A DNA stretch of 64,000 bases, taken from positions 98,769,441-98,833,440 of the forward strand of contig OX375874.1 in NCBI GenBank assembly GCA_947359465.1, written 5' to 3'. The notes under the pieces were generated by a model that saw only the letters and a list, made by a program, of their open reading frames with translations, had not been told where the DNA came from and made no database searches. Position numbers and translations under genes: made by a program. Source of the DNA: Metellina segmentata (lineage: Eukaryota; Arthropoda; Arachnida; Araneae; Tetragnathidae). Shown piece after piece: positions 10,660 through 25,565 of the stretch (the first letter of the stretch is position 1; every line of letters begins with the position of its first letter).

Positions 10660-12640
10660 ATGGACAGGTCTTAACGATTTAAGTGCTTTGTACAAGACAA
10701 CTGGTTCATCAAGATCTAACCAATTTTTTTAATGACGAGACATCTTATGCAGATACATTCACTTCATTACCACAACATTTTTAAAAAGGTATTAAATTAA
10801 TATATTAAATCAGTCATTTAAATAATATTTTAAATTACAATCCAACTGTAAGCGTTTCATGCATGCAAAAATAACGCTATTTTTGTTAACTATTTCTACT
10901 TACTTGTCACTTCATTATCTCAACATTTTTATAAAACTCATTGTGTAAATATATTAAAATCTATAATTTAACTAATCATTTAAATTATAGACCATCTGAA
11001 AGCGTTTTATGCAAGCAAAATGACGCTATTTCTATTAACTATTTCTACTTACTTGTAACTTCATTATCTCAACATTGTTATAAAACTCATTGTGTAAATA
11101 TATTAAAATCTATAATTTAACTAATCATTTAAATTATAGACAATCTGAAAGCGTTTTATGCAAGCAAAATGACGCTATTTCTATTAACTATTTCTACTTA
11201 CTTGCCATTTTATTACCACGACATTTTTATAAAACTCATTATGTAAATATATTAAAATCTATAATTTAACTAATCATTTAAATTATAGACCATCTGAAAG
11301 CGTTTTATGCAAGCAAAATGACGCTATTTCTATTAACTATTTCTACTTACTTGTCACTTCATTATCTCAACATTTTTATAAAACTCACTGTGTAAATATA
11401 TTAAAATCTATAATTTAACTAATCATTTAAATTATAGACCATCTGAAAGCGTTTTATGCAAACAAAATGACGCTATTTCTATTAACTATTTCTACTTACT
11501 TGCCACTTTATTACCACGACATTTTTATAAAACTCATTATGTAAATATATTAAAATCTATAATTTAACTAATCATTTAAATTATAGACCATCTGAAAGCG
11601 TTTTATGCAAGCAAAATGACGCTATTTCTATTAACTATTTCTACTTGCCACTTTATTACCACGACATTTTTATAAAACTCATTATGTAAATATATTAAAA
11701 TCTATAATTTAACTAATCATTTAAATTATAGACCATCTGAAAGCGTTTTATGCAAGCAAAATGACGCTATTTCTATTAACTATTTCTACTTACTTGTCAC
11801 TTCATTATCTCAACATTTTTATAAAACTCATTGTGTAAATATATTAAAATCTATAATTTAACTAATCATTTAAATTATAGACCATCTGAAAGCGTTTTAT
11901 GCAAGCAAAATGACGCTATTTCTATTAACTATTTCTACTTACTTGTCACTTCATTATCTCAACATTTTTATAAAACTCATTGTGTAAATATATTAAAATC
12001 TATAATTTAACTAATCATTTAAATTATAGACCATCTGAAAGCGTTTTATGCAAGCAAAATGACGCTATTTCTATTAACTATTTCTACTTACTTGTCACTT
12101 CATTATCTCAAAATTTTTATAAAACTCATTGTGTAAATATATTAAAATCTATAATTTAACTAATCATTTAAATTATAGACCATCTGAAAGCGTTTTATGC
12201 AAGCAAAATGACGCTATTTCTATTAACTATTTCTACTTACTTGTAACTTCATTATCTCAACATTGTTATAAAACTCATTGTGTAAATATATTAAAATCTA
12301 TAATTTAACTAATCATTTAAATTATAGACCATCTGAAAGCGTTTTATGCAAGCAAAATGACGCTATTTCTATTACCTATTTCTACTTACTTGCCACTTCA
12401 TTACCACGACATTTTTATAAAACTCATTATGTAAATATATTAAAATCAGTAATTTAACTAATCTTTTAAATTACAGAACAAGTGAAAGCGTTTTAGTCAT
12501 GCAAAACAACGCTATTTCTACTTACTGAAGCTTTGAATCTGGAACTAGCTTTATGACACAGTGTAGACTACAAATAAGAAAAGAAAAATATATGCAATTC
12601 AAAGTACATAGCAAACATTAAACATCCTGGAAAGCATCAT
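10660..12640 (+). repeat. Element carrying ~11 units of a 149-bp satellite
   Basis: The motif AGCGTTTTATGC recurs (slightly altered at both ends) at 10851, 11001, 11150, 11299, 11448, 11597, 11742, 11891, 12040, 12189, 12338 and 12487. The period is 149 bp, except 150 once and 145 once where an ACTT is lost near 11643. Two unit types alternate: type A has TCACTTCATTATCTCAACAT and type B has CCACTTTATTACCACGACAT. A variant A' (TAACTTC, CATTGTTATAA) occurs twice, each time followed by B. The left border contains ATCAAGATCTAACCAATTT and GACGAGACATCTTATGC, the palindromic minisatellite unit found elsewhere in the window. The right border is the tail CTTACTGAAGCTTTGAATCT. There is no coding capacity. 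Confidence 0.93.
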
Positions 12641-13689
12641 CCATCACACAATTTAATGTCCTTAAATTTGTAGATGTTCCCTTTAGGGCTCTAATCAAAT
12701 GCTTTTTTCATGTGATGTTATACTACACCAGAACACATGACGGAGAAGTTGATCCATGATCATCATGTGATTATGGTTGCACTTTAACATTTTAATTTAA
12801 CGCCCCTTGATTTTACACACGAGCTTATATTTATGTGGAGACGGGTAAGACTTTTAAATGCTCTTTGGGTCATAAAACTTAAACTGTGTAAAATAGCAGC
12901 GACAGAAGGGACTGAATTTTACGAGAACACAATCTTGGGGTGTTCTATCTTCATTCGAGCAATAAGTTGTTTATATTTTTCACAGCTCCCTGGTGGAACA
13001 TTCATATATTTTGAGAAATGATTATAGTTTATGCTTTTATCAAAACCTGGGCTATTATTTTAGCATTTTTATGACGTCCATGCAATATTATTAACTAGAC
13101 GCTCATAAAATATTATACGATTGAATATTTAAAACTGCATCACACTTCTGTGAAGATACTGCTGATTTCCCAACGGTATCGGAGAGGGAGATGCATTTTA
13201 TACATATACTTAAATTACAAATTCAGTTAAGCATCAAATTGGAGAAAATTCAACTACAAATATCTTAAAGATATACAATAGCAACTAAACTATCAGTGTA
13301 ATTATTTTTTATGTTCATACGTTCTCTTTTATGTTCTCTAGTATTGAACCATGACTGAAGACTACAAATTGGATTGAATATTACTTGTAACCTGCAGTGA
13401 TACTAGTCACATAAAAGCATTCACTAGTCTTGTATTTAAAAGATGATGGCAATACATTTTTGACCACAAATTGATACATTTAGATCAATTGCTTGAATAC
13501 ATAAAACGTGTCGAAGACGGAAACCTTTCATTAAAAGTACAAAATATATGCATTCGAGACAGCATATCAATTGCTGCATGGTTTTAAATGTGATTATAAT
13601 CTGACAATTTATCGTATAGTAAACATATAATACAAGATTAATGAATGGTGCTGTTCCTTGTTCATGGTATAACCTAGAACATGGTTAGC
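12641..13689. other. Gene-free stretch
   Basis: AT-rich, no repeat structure or coding frame worth reporting. A 62-codon frame at 12833-13021 has no supporting feature. Confidence 0.5.
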
Positions 13690-13890
13690 TACTACAGGAG
13701 CCTTCTCCTGGTAGGGTATATTAGTGTGTAGTGCAAGTTTGGATAGTAGAGGTGTTGAACCTCGTCGTCTGTCTGTGGTTCGAAATTACGAGGCATTTTC
13801 CTCGCATCTTCCCTTCCTGACTGATGACGAATCGTTGCAAACAACCCGCTCTATTCCTGCAGTGTGATGTAAATTAAATTATCTACCTAC
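13690..13890 (+). repeat. SINE body fragment
   Basis: Contains the SINE body motifs GTCTGTGGTTCGAAATTACG (13771-13790), TTCCTCGCATCTTCCCTTCC and a degenerate GTTGCAAACAACCCGCTCTA, ending in AAATTAAATTAT. The tRNA-like head is missing or unrecognisable. Confidence 0.55.
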
Positions 13891-14567
13891 ATCTCATGTT
13901 ATTTACCATCCTAAGAGTTAAGACTAGTTTGTATTCTTATGTATAGCGCTAAATACTAACAGGGAACTAGTGACATTAAGTCAGACTTTAGTATCTATCT
14001 TTATGGTACTTAACACTGAAATGAGACTAGAATTATAGTTTAATGCCTTGGATAAAGACACATAAAACAGGACAGCCAGATATACTGAAATGGCAATACT
14101 GGACCTGAACAAGGCTCTTCTTTTGCTGTTCTAAAAAATCATTCATTAAAAATGTTATTCTTGGTTTAATAAAAGGTAAGTCACTCTGCTATTGTTAGCC
14201 TGACTTTTTAAAGAACATACAAAATTCAAAAAGTTTCCGGAATGCTTCCTTTAAAATACATGTATAGTAGATACGTTTGCAAACTTTTATCAAATATTTT
14301 TACAACTTATATCAGCATGAGGAAACAGGCAGGAATTTATTTAATTTCATCGTCTAAAAATAAATTTGTTTTTAATAAAGGAAGAATTTTCACTTCGTCG
14401 ATTTTCCAAAATGTCGAATGTAAATGAGCAAAGAACATGCATTAAATTTTATTTCTGCTAAAAACACATTTGAAATGCTCCAAAATGCTTTTACAGATTA
14501 CTGTTTATCAAAAACAATAATATTTGATTAGTATAAAATGTTTAATGATGATAGAAATCCGTCGTTG
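13891..14567. other. Gene-free stretch
   Basis: Nothing recognised. A 61-codon plus-strand frame at 14242-14427 is probably chance. Confidence 0.5.
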
Positions 14568-14890
14568 ATCATTCTCGATTTGGTAGACCATCCACTTCGA
14601 CTAATGATCAACATGTCAATCAGGTCAGAGAATTGGTATTTAGTGATCGTCGTTTAACAATAAGCTCCGTATTCACCGGAAAATCTACCGTGTGATCGTT
14701 TTTCATTTCCACTGATGAAACTCCCTCTACGTGGTTACCGTTTTGAATCTATTGATGCAATAAAAGAAAATTCGATACGAACCCTAAAGGGGTTTCACAA
14801 AAACGACTTTAAGGTATGTTTTAGGATTGGAATAAAAAATGGCAGAAGTGCATTTAAGTTGGAGGAGATTACTTTAAAAGAGATGTAATA
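14568..14890 (+). pseudogene. Mariner-family transposase relic
   Basis: Two fragments of one protein family are joined across a deletion. Around 14575-14665 the frame reads FGRPSTSTNDQHVNQVREL followed by SDRRLTISS, resembling the linker and second helix-turn-helix of mariner-type transposases. From about 14705 it reads SFPLMKLPLRGYRFESIDAI then KENSIRTLKGFHKNDFKVCF, the C-terminal part after the last catalytic residue. The catalytic core between them is gone and the frame is broken. No terminal repeats were identified. Non-functional. Confidence 0.7.
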
Positions 14891-15189
14891 AATGTGGACC
14901 AATAAATTGATACCTTTTGTTTTATGACAGCATTCCGGGTACATTTTAAACACTGTAGTATTTCTTCGTGCACTATCTCTCTGGTTTCCACTATAGGTGT
15001 CAAGACATTTGATACTGATCTAGTATTTTTTAATGAATGGATCTTACAAAGAACATACAGGAGTATTTTCATATACATTTTTCAAGAGTTTAGATATTAA
15101 TGATTTGAATGTTTTCGCTTAAAAACAGAAACATTAACCGAGAAAATGTAATTTTTTTTTAATCTAACGGTGGTCATTGTTGATTTGTA

Positions 15190-15366
15190 ATTATTTTGCC
15201 ACTACAAGGCCATAAGTGATGGCCACTTGAGAAGGAGCACCCAATGGGCGACCATCATTACACTTAAGAAAGAACATCACAGTTTATATTCATGGCCTGA
15301 TCCCGGATTCGAACCAGGAACCTTCCTATCCAGAGGCCAACACCTTAACCACTAGACCGGTAGGTG
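15190..15366 (-). repeat. tRNA-derived SINE, head type I
   Basis: On the minus strand, 15364-15297 gives a tRNA-like head with A box CTAGTGGTTAAGG and a perfect B box GGTTCGAATCC followed by a GGG stem. The attached body (GTAATGATGGTCGCCCATTG, CTTCTCAAGTGGCCATCAC) differs from the body of the other SINEs here. The head is almost the same as those at 20256 and 34783. No CCA end or full cloverleaf is present, so it is not a tRNA gene. Confidence 0.7.
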
Positions 15367-16651
15367 GGAAATAATAATATAAATGTATTTTATGGAATAC
15401 AAACTTTCAGGTTGACACAGGTACACACATAAAAAAATGTATGCTGTAGTTATATTTTTCATGCTTTCTTCTATAGGGCTTTTTGTTTTTTTGGAAAACC
15501 TCTTAATTTGCCAAAAACTGTATCAGATTTGGTAGTACAGATTTTTTTTTATTCCAATGCCAACCTGAAGAAATCTCACCTCTTCAAACATAAATTGATA
15601 AGAAAATAGCAGACAATGCGTTTCCTTCGAACGCCATGGTGGAGTTGTTGCTACTTTGTACCCATCGCGAGCTACTGGAGGGTCATGCCCTGGTGTAATT
15701 AAGACCTGAATGGTTGCATTCATTTACGTGTCGCCTTTATGAAACCAGAAAACGTCAAGCAGACGACCCGAATTCGGGACGTAGATAGTTCAACCTCATT
15801 CATATCCAAACCACTTTAAGTTTCCGGTTTTGTAAGGTCGACATCCTTAGCCGATCTTGCACTGATGCGAGTTAATTGTATTGTAGTATAGATATTGAGT
15901 TTCACATTTTTCTTGGATTTGAAATGGATTTTATTGAGCATTTTGTAACAATCTTTAGATCACCACTAGCGTAGCCTTACTGAATTTACCGGATTCCTTT
16001 CACTAAAACGTTCTGCCTTATTTTTTTTCCATACTTAAAATATGACATCTCTAAGCAAGTAACGTCTTCGCAACTCATTTTAATGAAATTATACTAGAAA
16101 TTAAGAATGCTGTCATCCTTTTCAATTTGAAACTACTTAATACTCCCGTATCCATAAGCAAATACACTGCTAATTCATCAGGCGAATACGAACGCTATCA
16201 AGATAACTCGGATACAAAGAGTTTTAAACAGTACTTAGCCCGGATAAAAGCGTCTTCATATTTAGAGCGATACAATCATCCCCTTTCTAACTGCCCTCAT
16301 ATGCGCCGGCAAAATTAATACTTTACTAACTCAAATATCATCGTAGCTCCGCACCCCTAACGAGACATTAACACTTGGGCTAATTTCCTGCTTCCATGTA
16401 TTGGCAAAGATCCAAGATATCCTTTGTTATCTCTCCGACTGCAACACGGTCTACAAAAGATGTCAAGCAACAGACCTGATCCTGACAGGATAGGCCCCGT
16501 TCCCAGCAGTCAGAGACAGATGGTCCGGGGATTGTAGGGCTTCTTGTTACGCTTATTTGAGTTAGAAACAAGAAGAGACAACAACTGATTACATGGGGGA
16601 TAATTAATAGCAACTTATGGTGCCATATAATAAGCTTCGTCTCTTCCCATA
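15367..16651. other. Gene-free stretch
   Basis: Short frames at 15523-15723 (minus), 16127-16318 (plus) and 16380-16613 (minus) have no recognisable domains. 16060-16600 is less AT-rich than its surroundings. Nothing else seen. Confidence 0.45.
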
Positions 16652-17561
16652 GTTCTTGGATCTGTGTTGGAGTTTCGTGTGTCCCTTTTAGAAATCCGTG
16701 TAAGATTTAAAGCAAAATGTAGCTAATGTAGTTGGGCATTTTTGGGATTGTATCTAATGCTCAGTTGAATACGATCTTTTCGCTTCCCAATTCTGCGTCC
16801 ATACTACCCAATTTTGTACTTTCAAAATATATTGTTCTTGGATCTGTGTTGGAGTTTCGTGTGTCCATTTTAGAAATCCGTGTAAGATTTAAAGCAAAAT
16901 GTAGCTAATGTAGTTGGGTATTTTTGGGATTGTATCTAATGCTCAGTTGAATACGATCTTTTCGCTTCCCAATTCTGCGTCCATACTACCCAATTTTGTA
17001 CTTTCAAAATATATTGTTCTTGGATCTGTGTTGGAGTTTCGTGTGTCCATTTTAGAAATCCGTGTAAGATTTAAAGCAAAATGTAGCTAATGTAGTTGGG
17101 TATTTTTGGGATTGTATCTAATGCTCAGTTGAATACGATCTTTTCGCTTCCCAATTCTGCGTCCATACTACCCAATTTTGTACTTTCAAAATATATTGTT
17201 CTTGGATCTGTGTTGGAGTTTCGTGTGTCCCTTTTAGAAATCCGTGTAAGATTTAAAGCAAAATGTAGCTAATGTAGTTGGGCATTTTTGGGATTGTATC
17301 TAATGCTCAGTTGAATACGATCTTTTCGCTTCCCAATTCTGCGTCCATACTACCCAATTTTGTACTTTCAAAATATATTGTTCTTGGATCTGTGTTGGAG
17401 TTTCGTGTGTCCATTTTAGAAATCCGTGTAAGATTTAAAGCAAAATGTAGCTAATGTAGTTGGGCATTCTCGGGATTGTATCTAATGCTCAGTTGAATAC
17501 GATCTTTTCGCTTCCCAATTCTGCGTTCATACTACCCAATTTTGTACTTTCAAAATGTGTT
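16652..17561 (+). repeat. Five tandem units of a 182-bp satellite
   Basis: GTTCTTGGATCTGTGTTGG recurs at 16652, 16834, 17016, 17198 and 17380 with an exact 182-bp period. Units 1 and 4 share GTCCCTTTTAG and GGGCATTTTTGG; units 2 and 3 share GTCCATTTTAG and GGGTATTTTTGG. Apart from these two sites, units 1-4 look identical. Unit 5 adds GGGCATTCTCGG, GCGTTCAT and AAAATGTGTTG. The unit length is not a multiple of three and carries no through-frame. The homogeneity implies recent amplification or gene conversion. Confidence 0.95.
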
Positions 17562-19451
17562 GTAAATTTTATTTATCTACTTTAATTTATATATGTTTCT
17601 TCGTACCTATGAATTATTTAATTATATGTAAGCTTATGGACACATGGTTGTAAATTCTCCACTTCTCACTCTAAGACGCGTAGTTGTAAAGTTAAACCTG
17701 TGAGGCACATCTATATATGAATTCTTTCAACCTGAAGTCTACCTTGAATAATATCTTGAAAAGTACAAGCAATGTTACACTACTCTCGACTACGAGATCT
17801 TAAGTCACTTCGAGGGTTATTTATAACTATTATCAATGAATGACTTCTTGTATAAATGTTTATGCCGATAGGTACTAATAAACGTGAATGATGTTACTTA
17901 AATTCTTAAGGTGTAGTTAAACAGCTAAACCAAGTACATGAGTTCGAACACAGTCAAAATGTCGAACTCTAGATTAGCAATTCTACCATTTATATTAGAC
18001 CAAAGCAAGTCAGCTGCCCTGGGAAAACTATGTTGCCTTAACAGGAAAGACAATAAAAATGTTCTTAAATTGTATACGTGTGTTGGAGGCTTAGATATAC
18101 ATGTATAAAATTAAATTATGTTAAATCTTTTTCAATTTCTACGTCTGACATTTCTCAGACATTCACATCTTCATTACAGTTGCAGACAATGAACTGATAA
18201 TACGTGACGTTAGATTAGCGATCAATAATACTTATTATGCGTCACGCTTTAAGTTTGTTCGAGTAAGAAGTCCCTCTACGACGATACGTCTTCTTGAACG
18301 ACCGCTGCCTTTAATTTCGTACCATAATTGTTGCTTTGAGTTTTGATCTCACTAAATGGTAAGAGATTAGTAAAGTAAAATAAACCAAATAATCTCCCTT
18401 AGTACAATAGCAGGCCTGCTGGTGCTTCTTATGTCTGTAATGGATCATCTGGTAAAAAGTGTCTGAGTATTTTCAACAGTGTGTCAGTAATATCGTCACG
18501 AAGTGCACTTAATGCCATAAAAGTAATTTAATGCCGAATGCACTTTATGCCGAAATGCATTTAACGCCATAAAGTCACGAGTCATAGGATCCAGTGTAGG
18601 GAAGCATGTCATTAACTAGTAATTAATATTTTAAGATAGAGACTGACTAAACAGGTGTTTGACTAACAACAAACTTCCACAGATACGGTAATTTAGTCAC
18701 CATATGTATGATATGGTGCAATACTAATACTATACTCGTTCAGTCCCGGACTGCAATTACCACCTGTTTCCGCCCCCCCCCCTCAGCTTACAATGAGGGG
18801 CGTGCGGTGTTCGTTCAGCATCTGTCACTGCATCTGTCAATAAGTCGTATATATGCTCGCTCTTCACATTCCATCCACAATAGAGGTTGAATATCCGATC
18901 TCAAAATTATTGTTTGTTAATCAGTATTTTTTGTTAGTAAATTGTTATCAATCTACGGTCTTCTATACTTCTTCATGCCAACACACGACCCTACACTAGA
19001 CGGAAATCTCCACAGGTTGGTGTGGATGTTCGGAGAGGACCCAGGTTGATATATACAAGTAGACAGAGCATTAGTGTTGAGAAGCTTCAAAAAAACGAGA
19101 CCAGTTTGTCACCAGTAGTCACGTGACTGCTCTGTGAAAATGTTTGCGGTCGATTTCGTACTTTATAGGCTTGTTTGACGATATAATAACTTATGACAGG
19201 ATATGGATGTGTGTATGCGCATTTGTATAAAAGGGCTACAAAAAAGTTCACACAAGTATACTTCGATGTCTCGCTGACCAATCAATGGATAGGAATATTC
19301 TCCTGTCCCGTGGAGCAATCAGATGATGAATGTTGGTTTCCATCATCCAGACAAAATATTTGTCTGGAAGGTGGAAAACAAATGGAGGGGTATCGTAATC
19401 CTTTTTCTGGTGATGACAAAAGATTTGTCTAAGGTAGATAGGTTGTAGATT
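17562..19451. other. Gene-free stretch with a small internal repeat
   Basis: Nothing coding was recognised. At 18500-18590 a short block repeats TGCACTTAATGCCATAAA-like motifs three to four times (GCACTTAATGCC, GCACTTTATGCC, GCATTTAACGCC). A C-run occurs at 18773-18782. Confidence 0.45.
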
Positions 19452-19740
19452 AACGTCGTACTGGAGCAACATCATGGGCTATTGGTGAAGGTCCGAGATA
19501 AATCTCAACGGGAAAGTGCCAATGACAAAGCCGCGTAGTTTCGAACCACGGTCATATGACGGGCTCAAAATCTTAGCACTCTTCTCTCCAAACTTCCACA
19601 CCATACTGACGTCAGGTCATTCTATGACACAAGAGACATAACGTTGACCCGACTCCATGCACACGGTGGTCTTTGGCTGTAACATGCAACCCTCTGGTTG
19701 CTAATCCGTTATTCTACCAACGGGGATACCGTGGTACAAG
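19452..19740 (-). repeat. tRNA-derived SINE, head type II, near full length
   Basis: Minus strand from ~19740: head GTTGGTAGAATAACGGATTAG with GAGGGTTGCATGTTACAG (degenerate B box), body GTGTGGAAGTTTGGAGAG, GACCGTGGTTCGAAACTACG, ATCTCGGACCTTCACCAATA and the end GTACGACGTTAAT. The body matches that of head-type-I SINEs, while the head matches 6829 and 34600-34735. Confidence 0.75.
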
Positions 19741-19927
19741 TTTTGTCACGATAACACTAATATTTGTCACATGCTTCTGGGCTCACAAATAGATTGTCCT
19801 TGTTCATTCTTATTTTATACTTCGTATATGCAGTGTGGTGGTACCTCAGGTGCTGACCTCGTCATCAAACCGTGATACCGTCAAACTGATCAAACCGATG
19901 CAGAATTCCAAAGTGAGGTACGTAATT

Positions 19928-20256
19928 TTAATTAACGTAGTTAATAGAGCAACACAATGGGCTATTGACGACGGTCCGGGATCAATCCCCTAAGGGAAAG
20001 ACCTGAGAGGACAACACCACGTGATTTTGAGCTATGGTCCAGGTGACGAAGCAACACTTGAGCTGGCACCCCACTCTCAAAATTCCCCACCCACAGCCCC
20101 ACGTGAGGACTATCGGCCACGACAGATTTCAGGTGAGCTAACCGCGTATTCACCATAGGCTTACAAATATCCGTGCACTGATCCTTATTTGAACCATGAA
20201 TCTTCCGTTCTAGAGGCTAACAACTTAACCACTAGACCGGTTGGTCAGCCCATGAT
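19928..20256 (-). repeat. tRNA-derived SINE, head type I, near full length
   Basis: Minus strand from ~20256: ACCGGTCTAGTGGTTAAG, B-box-like ATGGTTCAAATAAGG, then TAGTCCTCACGTGGGG, ACCATAGCTCAAAATCACGT, CCGGACCGTCGTCAATAGCC and the tail TTAATTAAAATTA. It is about 330 bp. It lies head-on against a second, plus-strand SINE fragment at 20257. Confidence 0.8.
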
Positions 20257-20350
20257 TACGCGATGTTACTATCAGATCTTCCCTTCGGGATTAATACAGG
20301 ACAGTTGTCAATAACCCATTTAATTGCTCCAGCGCGACGTAACTAATTGT
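20257..20350 (+). repeat. SINE 3' fragment
   Basis: ATTACGCGATGTTACTATC, CTTCCCTTCGGGATTAATAC and CAGTTGTCAATAACCCATTT correspond in order to the 3' half of the SINE body, ending GCGCGACGTAACTAATTG. Confidence 0.55.
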
Positions 20351-21502
20351 ATATCTCATGACGATCAGAAGGTTTAACGAAGCGACGAAATTGACGAGTT
20401 GAACGCATAGTGGTCATATTGTTCAAATTCGTTAATCATCAAAATATAATTGATCTTTGTGCCATATATGTTACTGATATGTAATTAATTGCAGATATTT
20501 TTCATACCGAGCTCGTATTTCACTTTGACGTGATGTGGCAGCTTGGAGAGTGGGTGGCCATCAATGGTGTTGACCTGGTCATATGACAGTATTTTAAAAG
20601 TAAGAGGTGATGTCCTTGGAACTTGTCCTTCGGGATGACACCAACCCTTACCAAAAGGCCGTTGTGACCCTTCTAATTCAACTCTAACACATCCCAAATC
20701 TAGTTACAATCATACGGTTAAACTAAGGGACAAAATAGGTGAATGTATTCCTATCTCACACTGTTCTAATCCGTTAACCGTCAAAATAAAAGTGATGTCG
20801 ATTTCTGTGCCTCTTACTTTACTGAGTTGTAGATACTTCTTTACCAATACGTTACACTACATACAGTTCTGTTTCTACAAGCAGCAATAATCAAGCGTTT
20901 CACTTGTGTCTGTAAAACTACATATTGTCACACTCTTCTTCCCTGTTCCTAAGCTTCTCACTGAATACATTCCATCCCTAGAGAGCGTAAAGTGTTTTTG
21001 TTGCCTCCGGTCAACTTAAAAAGTTAATACATATGCATAGAGGGAACTTCTCCCCAACCATCTGTTACACCTCGTGTGGCATATCGCTCCCGTGTTTCCA
21101 TGGAGCACGGAACTGGATTTTCCTTATCTCCTGTTTTTCTTCCTTTTCGCCGCGTGACTCCTGGGTGCGTGCCAAATGAGAAATGTCACATTCCACGCGA
21201 AACTTCTCCCGTTTTCCTCCAGCCCCCTTTTATCCCGGTGATGATTTCGAGCAGTCGGTGGAATGCGTTTGATGGTTCCGATAATTCTGCTGCCAACGCG
21301 TGAGCCTATATGTCAACCTCTATTGACTGATCAATATCGTTTTTTTTTTTAAACTATTTTTTTCTTCCGTCATTGTAATGGAATTGTGTTGCGGAACGTC
21401 TCGGGAAAATCCGTAGGTGAATCCCAGAGATTTTAGAAAACGATGAGAAGGGAAGGATGTACTGATAAATAAAAGAATGGAACGGAAAGGAAAACTGATC
21501 AA
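20351..21502. other. Gene-free stretch, SINE debris and a GC-richer block
   Basis: 20530-20720 retains scattered SINE-body words (TGACCTGGTCATATGACAG, TGTCCTTCGGGATGACACC). 21040-21305 is distinctly less AT-rich and looks single-copy. The plus frame at 21076-21303 has no recognisable domain. Confidence 0.4.
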
Positions 21503-22000
21503 CTGGTAATTCTACCTTTAAGTGGTTTCGAGAAAATATCTCGTCAATCAAGATCTGGTCAGATTTTTTCTAATGTGTGACGAGAAAAAATTTCATTATT
21601 ATCTGGTAAGAGTTTTCTTTCAATGACGAGATATCTTTTACATCCGGATCTGGTCAGTTTCCTTCCAATGACGAGTATCTCGTCCATCAAGATCTGGTCA
21701 GTTTCCTTCTAATGATGAGATAACTCGTCAAGCAATATCTGGTCGGTTTTCAACTGACGAGATATTTCGTTCCATCAAGGTCTGGTTAGTTTGCTTCTAA
21801 TGTGTGACGATATATCTTATCCATCACTACCTGGTAAGAGTTTCCTTGTAATGGCAAGATATATATTTTCCATCGAGATATTATCAGCGATCATATTACT
21901 TCTACAGGCGAGAAATCTCGTCCATCAAAATCTGGTCAGTTTCCTTCGAATAACGAGATATCTAGTTGAGATAGAGACAAAGACCTGGAGGGTAATTGAA
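21503..22000 (+). repeat. Palindromic minisatellite element, ~9 units of ~45-50 bp
   Basis: Each unit pairs a form of the perfect 16-bp palindrome GACGAGATATCTCGTC with ATCAAGATCTGGTCAGTTT and TTCTAATG. Clear copies start near 21529, 21578, 21624, 21668, 21714, 21755, 21805, 21853, 21907 and 21953. The left end carries TACCTTTAAGTGGTTTCGA; the right end carries a degenerate inverted form (TTGAGATAGAGAC then GAGGGTAATTGA). Related elements are at 24903, 30137 and 57380, with single units at 9803 and 10709. There are no ORFs. Confidence 0.85.
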
Positions 22001-22230
22001 ATAACTGTGTTATCAGTTTATACGTCTTGAAATCAGTTTATTTTACATATTTTTGTAGTGCAAAAGTGGTAAAAAGTGCTTTTATTTGGGTTGAATTTTT
22101 GCGCGAGAACATTTGGAAGAATATATATTTAAATTTCAAGTAGTGTTTAGTATATTTTAGAAGTCTTTATGTGGTTTTGTATCTAATGTAATCTAATCTT
22201 ATAATGCTATATAACAATACACACAGATAT

Positions 22231-24902
<2,672 letters not shown>

Positions 24903-25110
24903 CTATTAACCTACCAAATGACGAGATATATAGTCCATCAAGGTCTGACCAACTTTGCTCTAATGAGGAAATATCTAGCCGATTCTTTTATGATAACAAG
25001 ATCAAGATTTGGTCAGCTTTCTTCCAATGACGATATAATGCCCGTCAATATCTGGTCAATTTTTTCCAATGACGAGATATCTTGTCGAGACAACCACCCA
25101 AGGGTTATTC
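24903..25110 (+). repeat. Palindromic minisatellite element, ~4 units
   Basis: Units GACGAGATATATAGTCCATC, GAGGAAATATCTAG, GACGATATAATGCCCGTC and GACGAGATATCTTGTCGAG are separated by CAAGGTCTGACCAACTTTG-like spacers. The left flank TTCTATTAACCTACC and right flank ACCCAAGGGTTATT are an imperfect inverted pair, as in the 21503 and 57380 elements. Confidence 0.75.
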
Positions 25111-25565
25111 CTTTCATAAAATTTTCTCCTCAAGTCCTGTTGGTTGCTTCACCATGGCGACTGTGTATCAATACAAGGTCTGTGTGAAATCGTGATTATT
25201 CTCCTGATACGATCTAGCTAGGCTTAAAGGCTTTTTAAAAACGGGCAGACTGTTTTGAAACCATTTTAAGAACTGTAGTTCACACCTTTAAGAAAACGTT
25301 ATCTGAATCAATATTTTGTATGAATATGAAAGAGATTTTCAGAGTAAGCACACCAGTCAAAAGACGAAGACTTACTGCTACCATTACGAACAATCGATGT
25401 TGTGATTAGTGTTCCGGATTCCGGATTGAAAAGCGCCTGGAACGAATCAGACATAAGGCATGAATGTCTGTCCATCTAATGAATAAGTGTCCCCTCTATA
25501 AAAGCGAATCTGTGGTCTGCATATTAGGTGTAACATGTACCCAATGTACGTGCTACACCAGCTAA

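Noticed and set aside
10851..12487. CRISPR-like array
   Set aside because: Units are 149 bp, repeat along their entire length with no unique spacers, and the genome is eukaryotic: satellite DNA.
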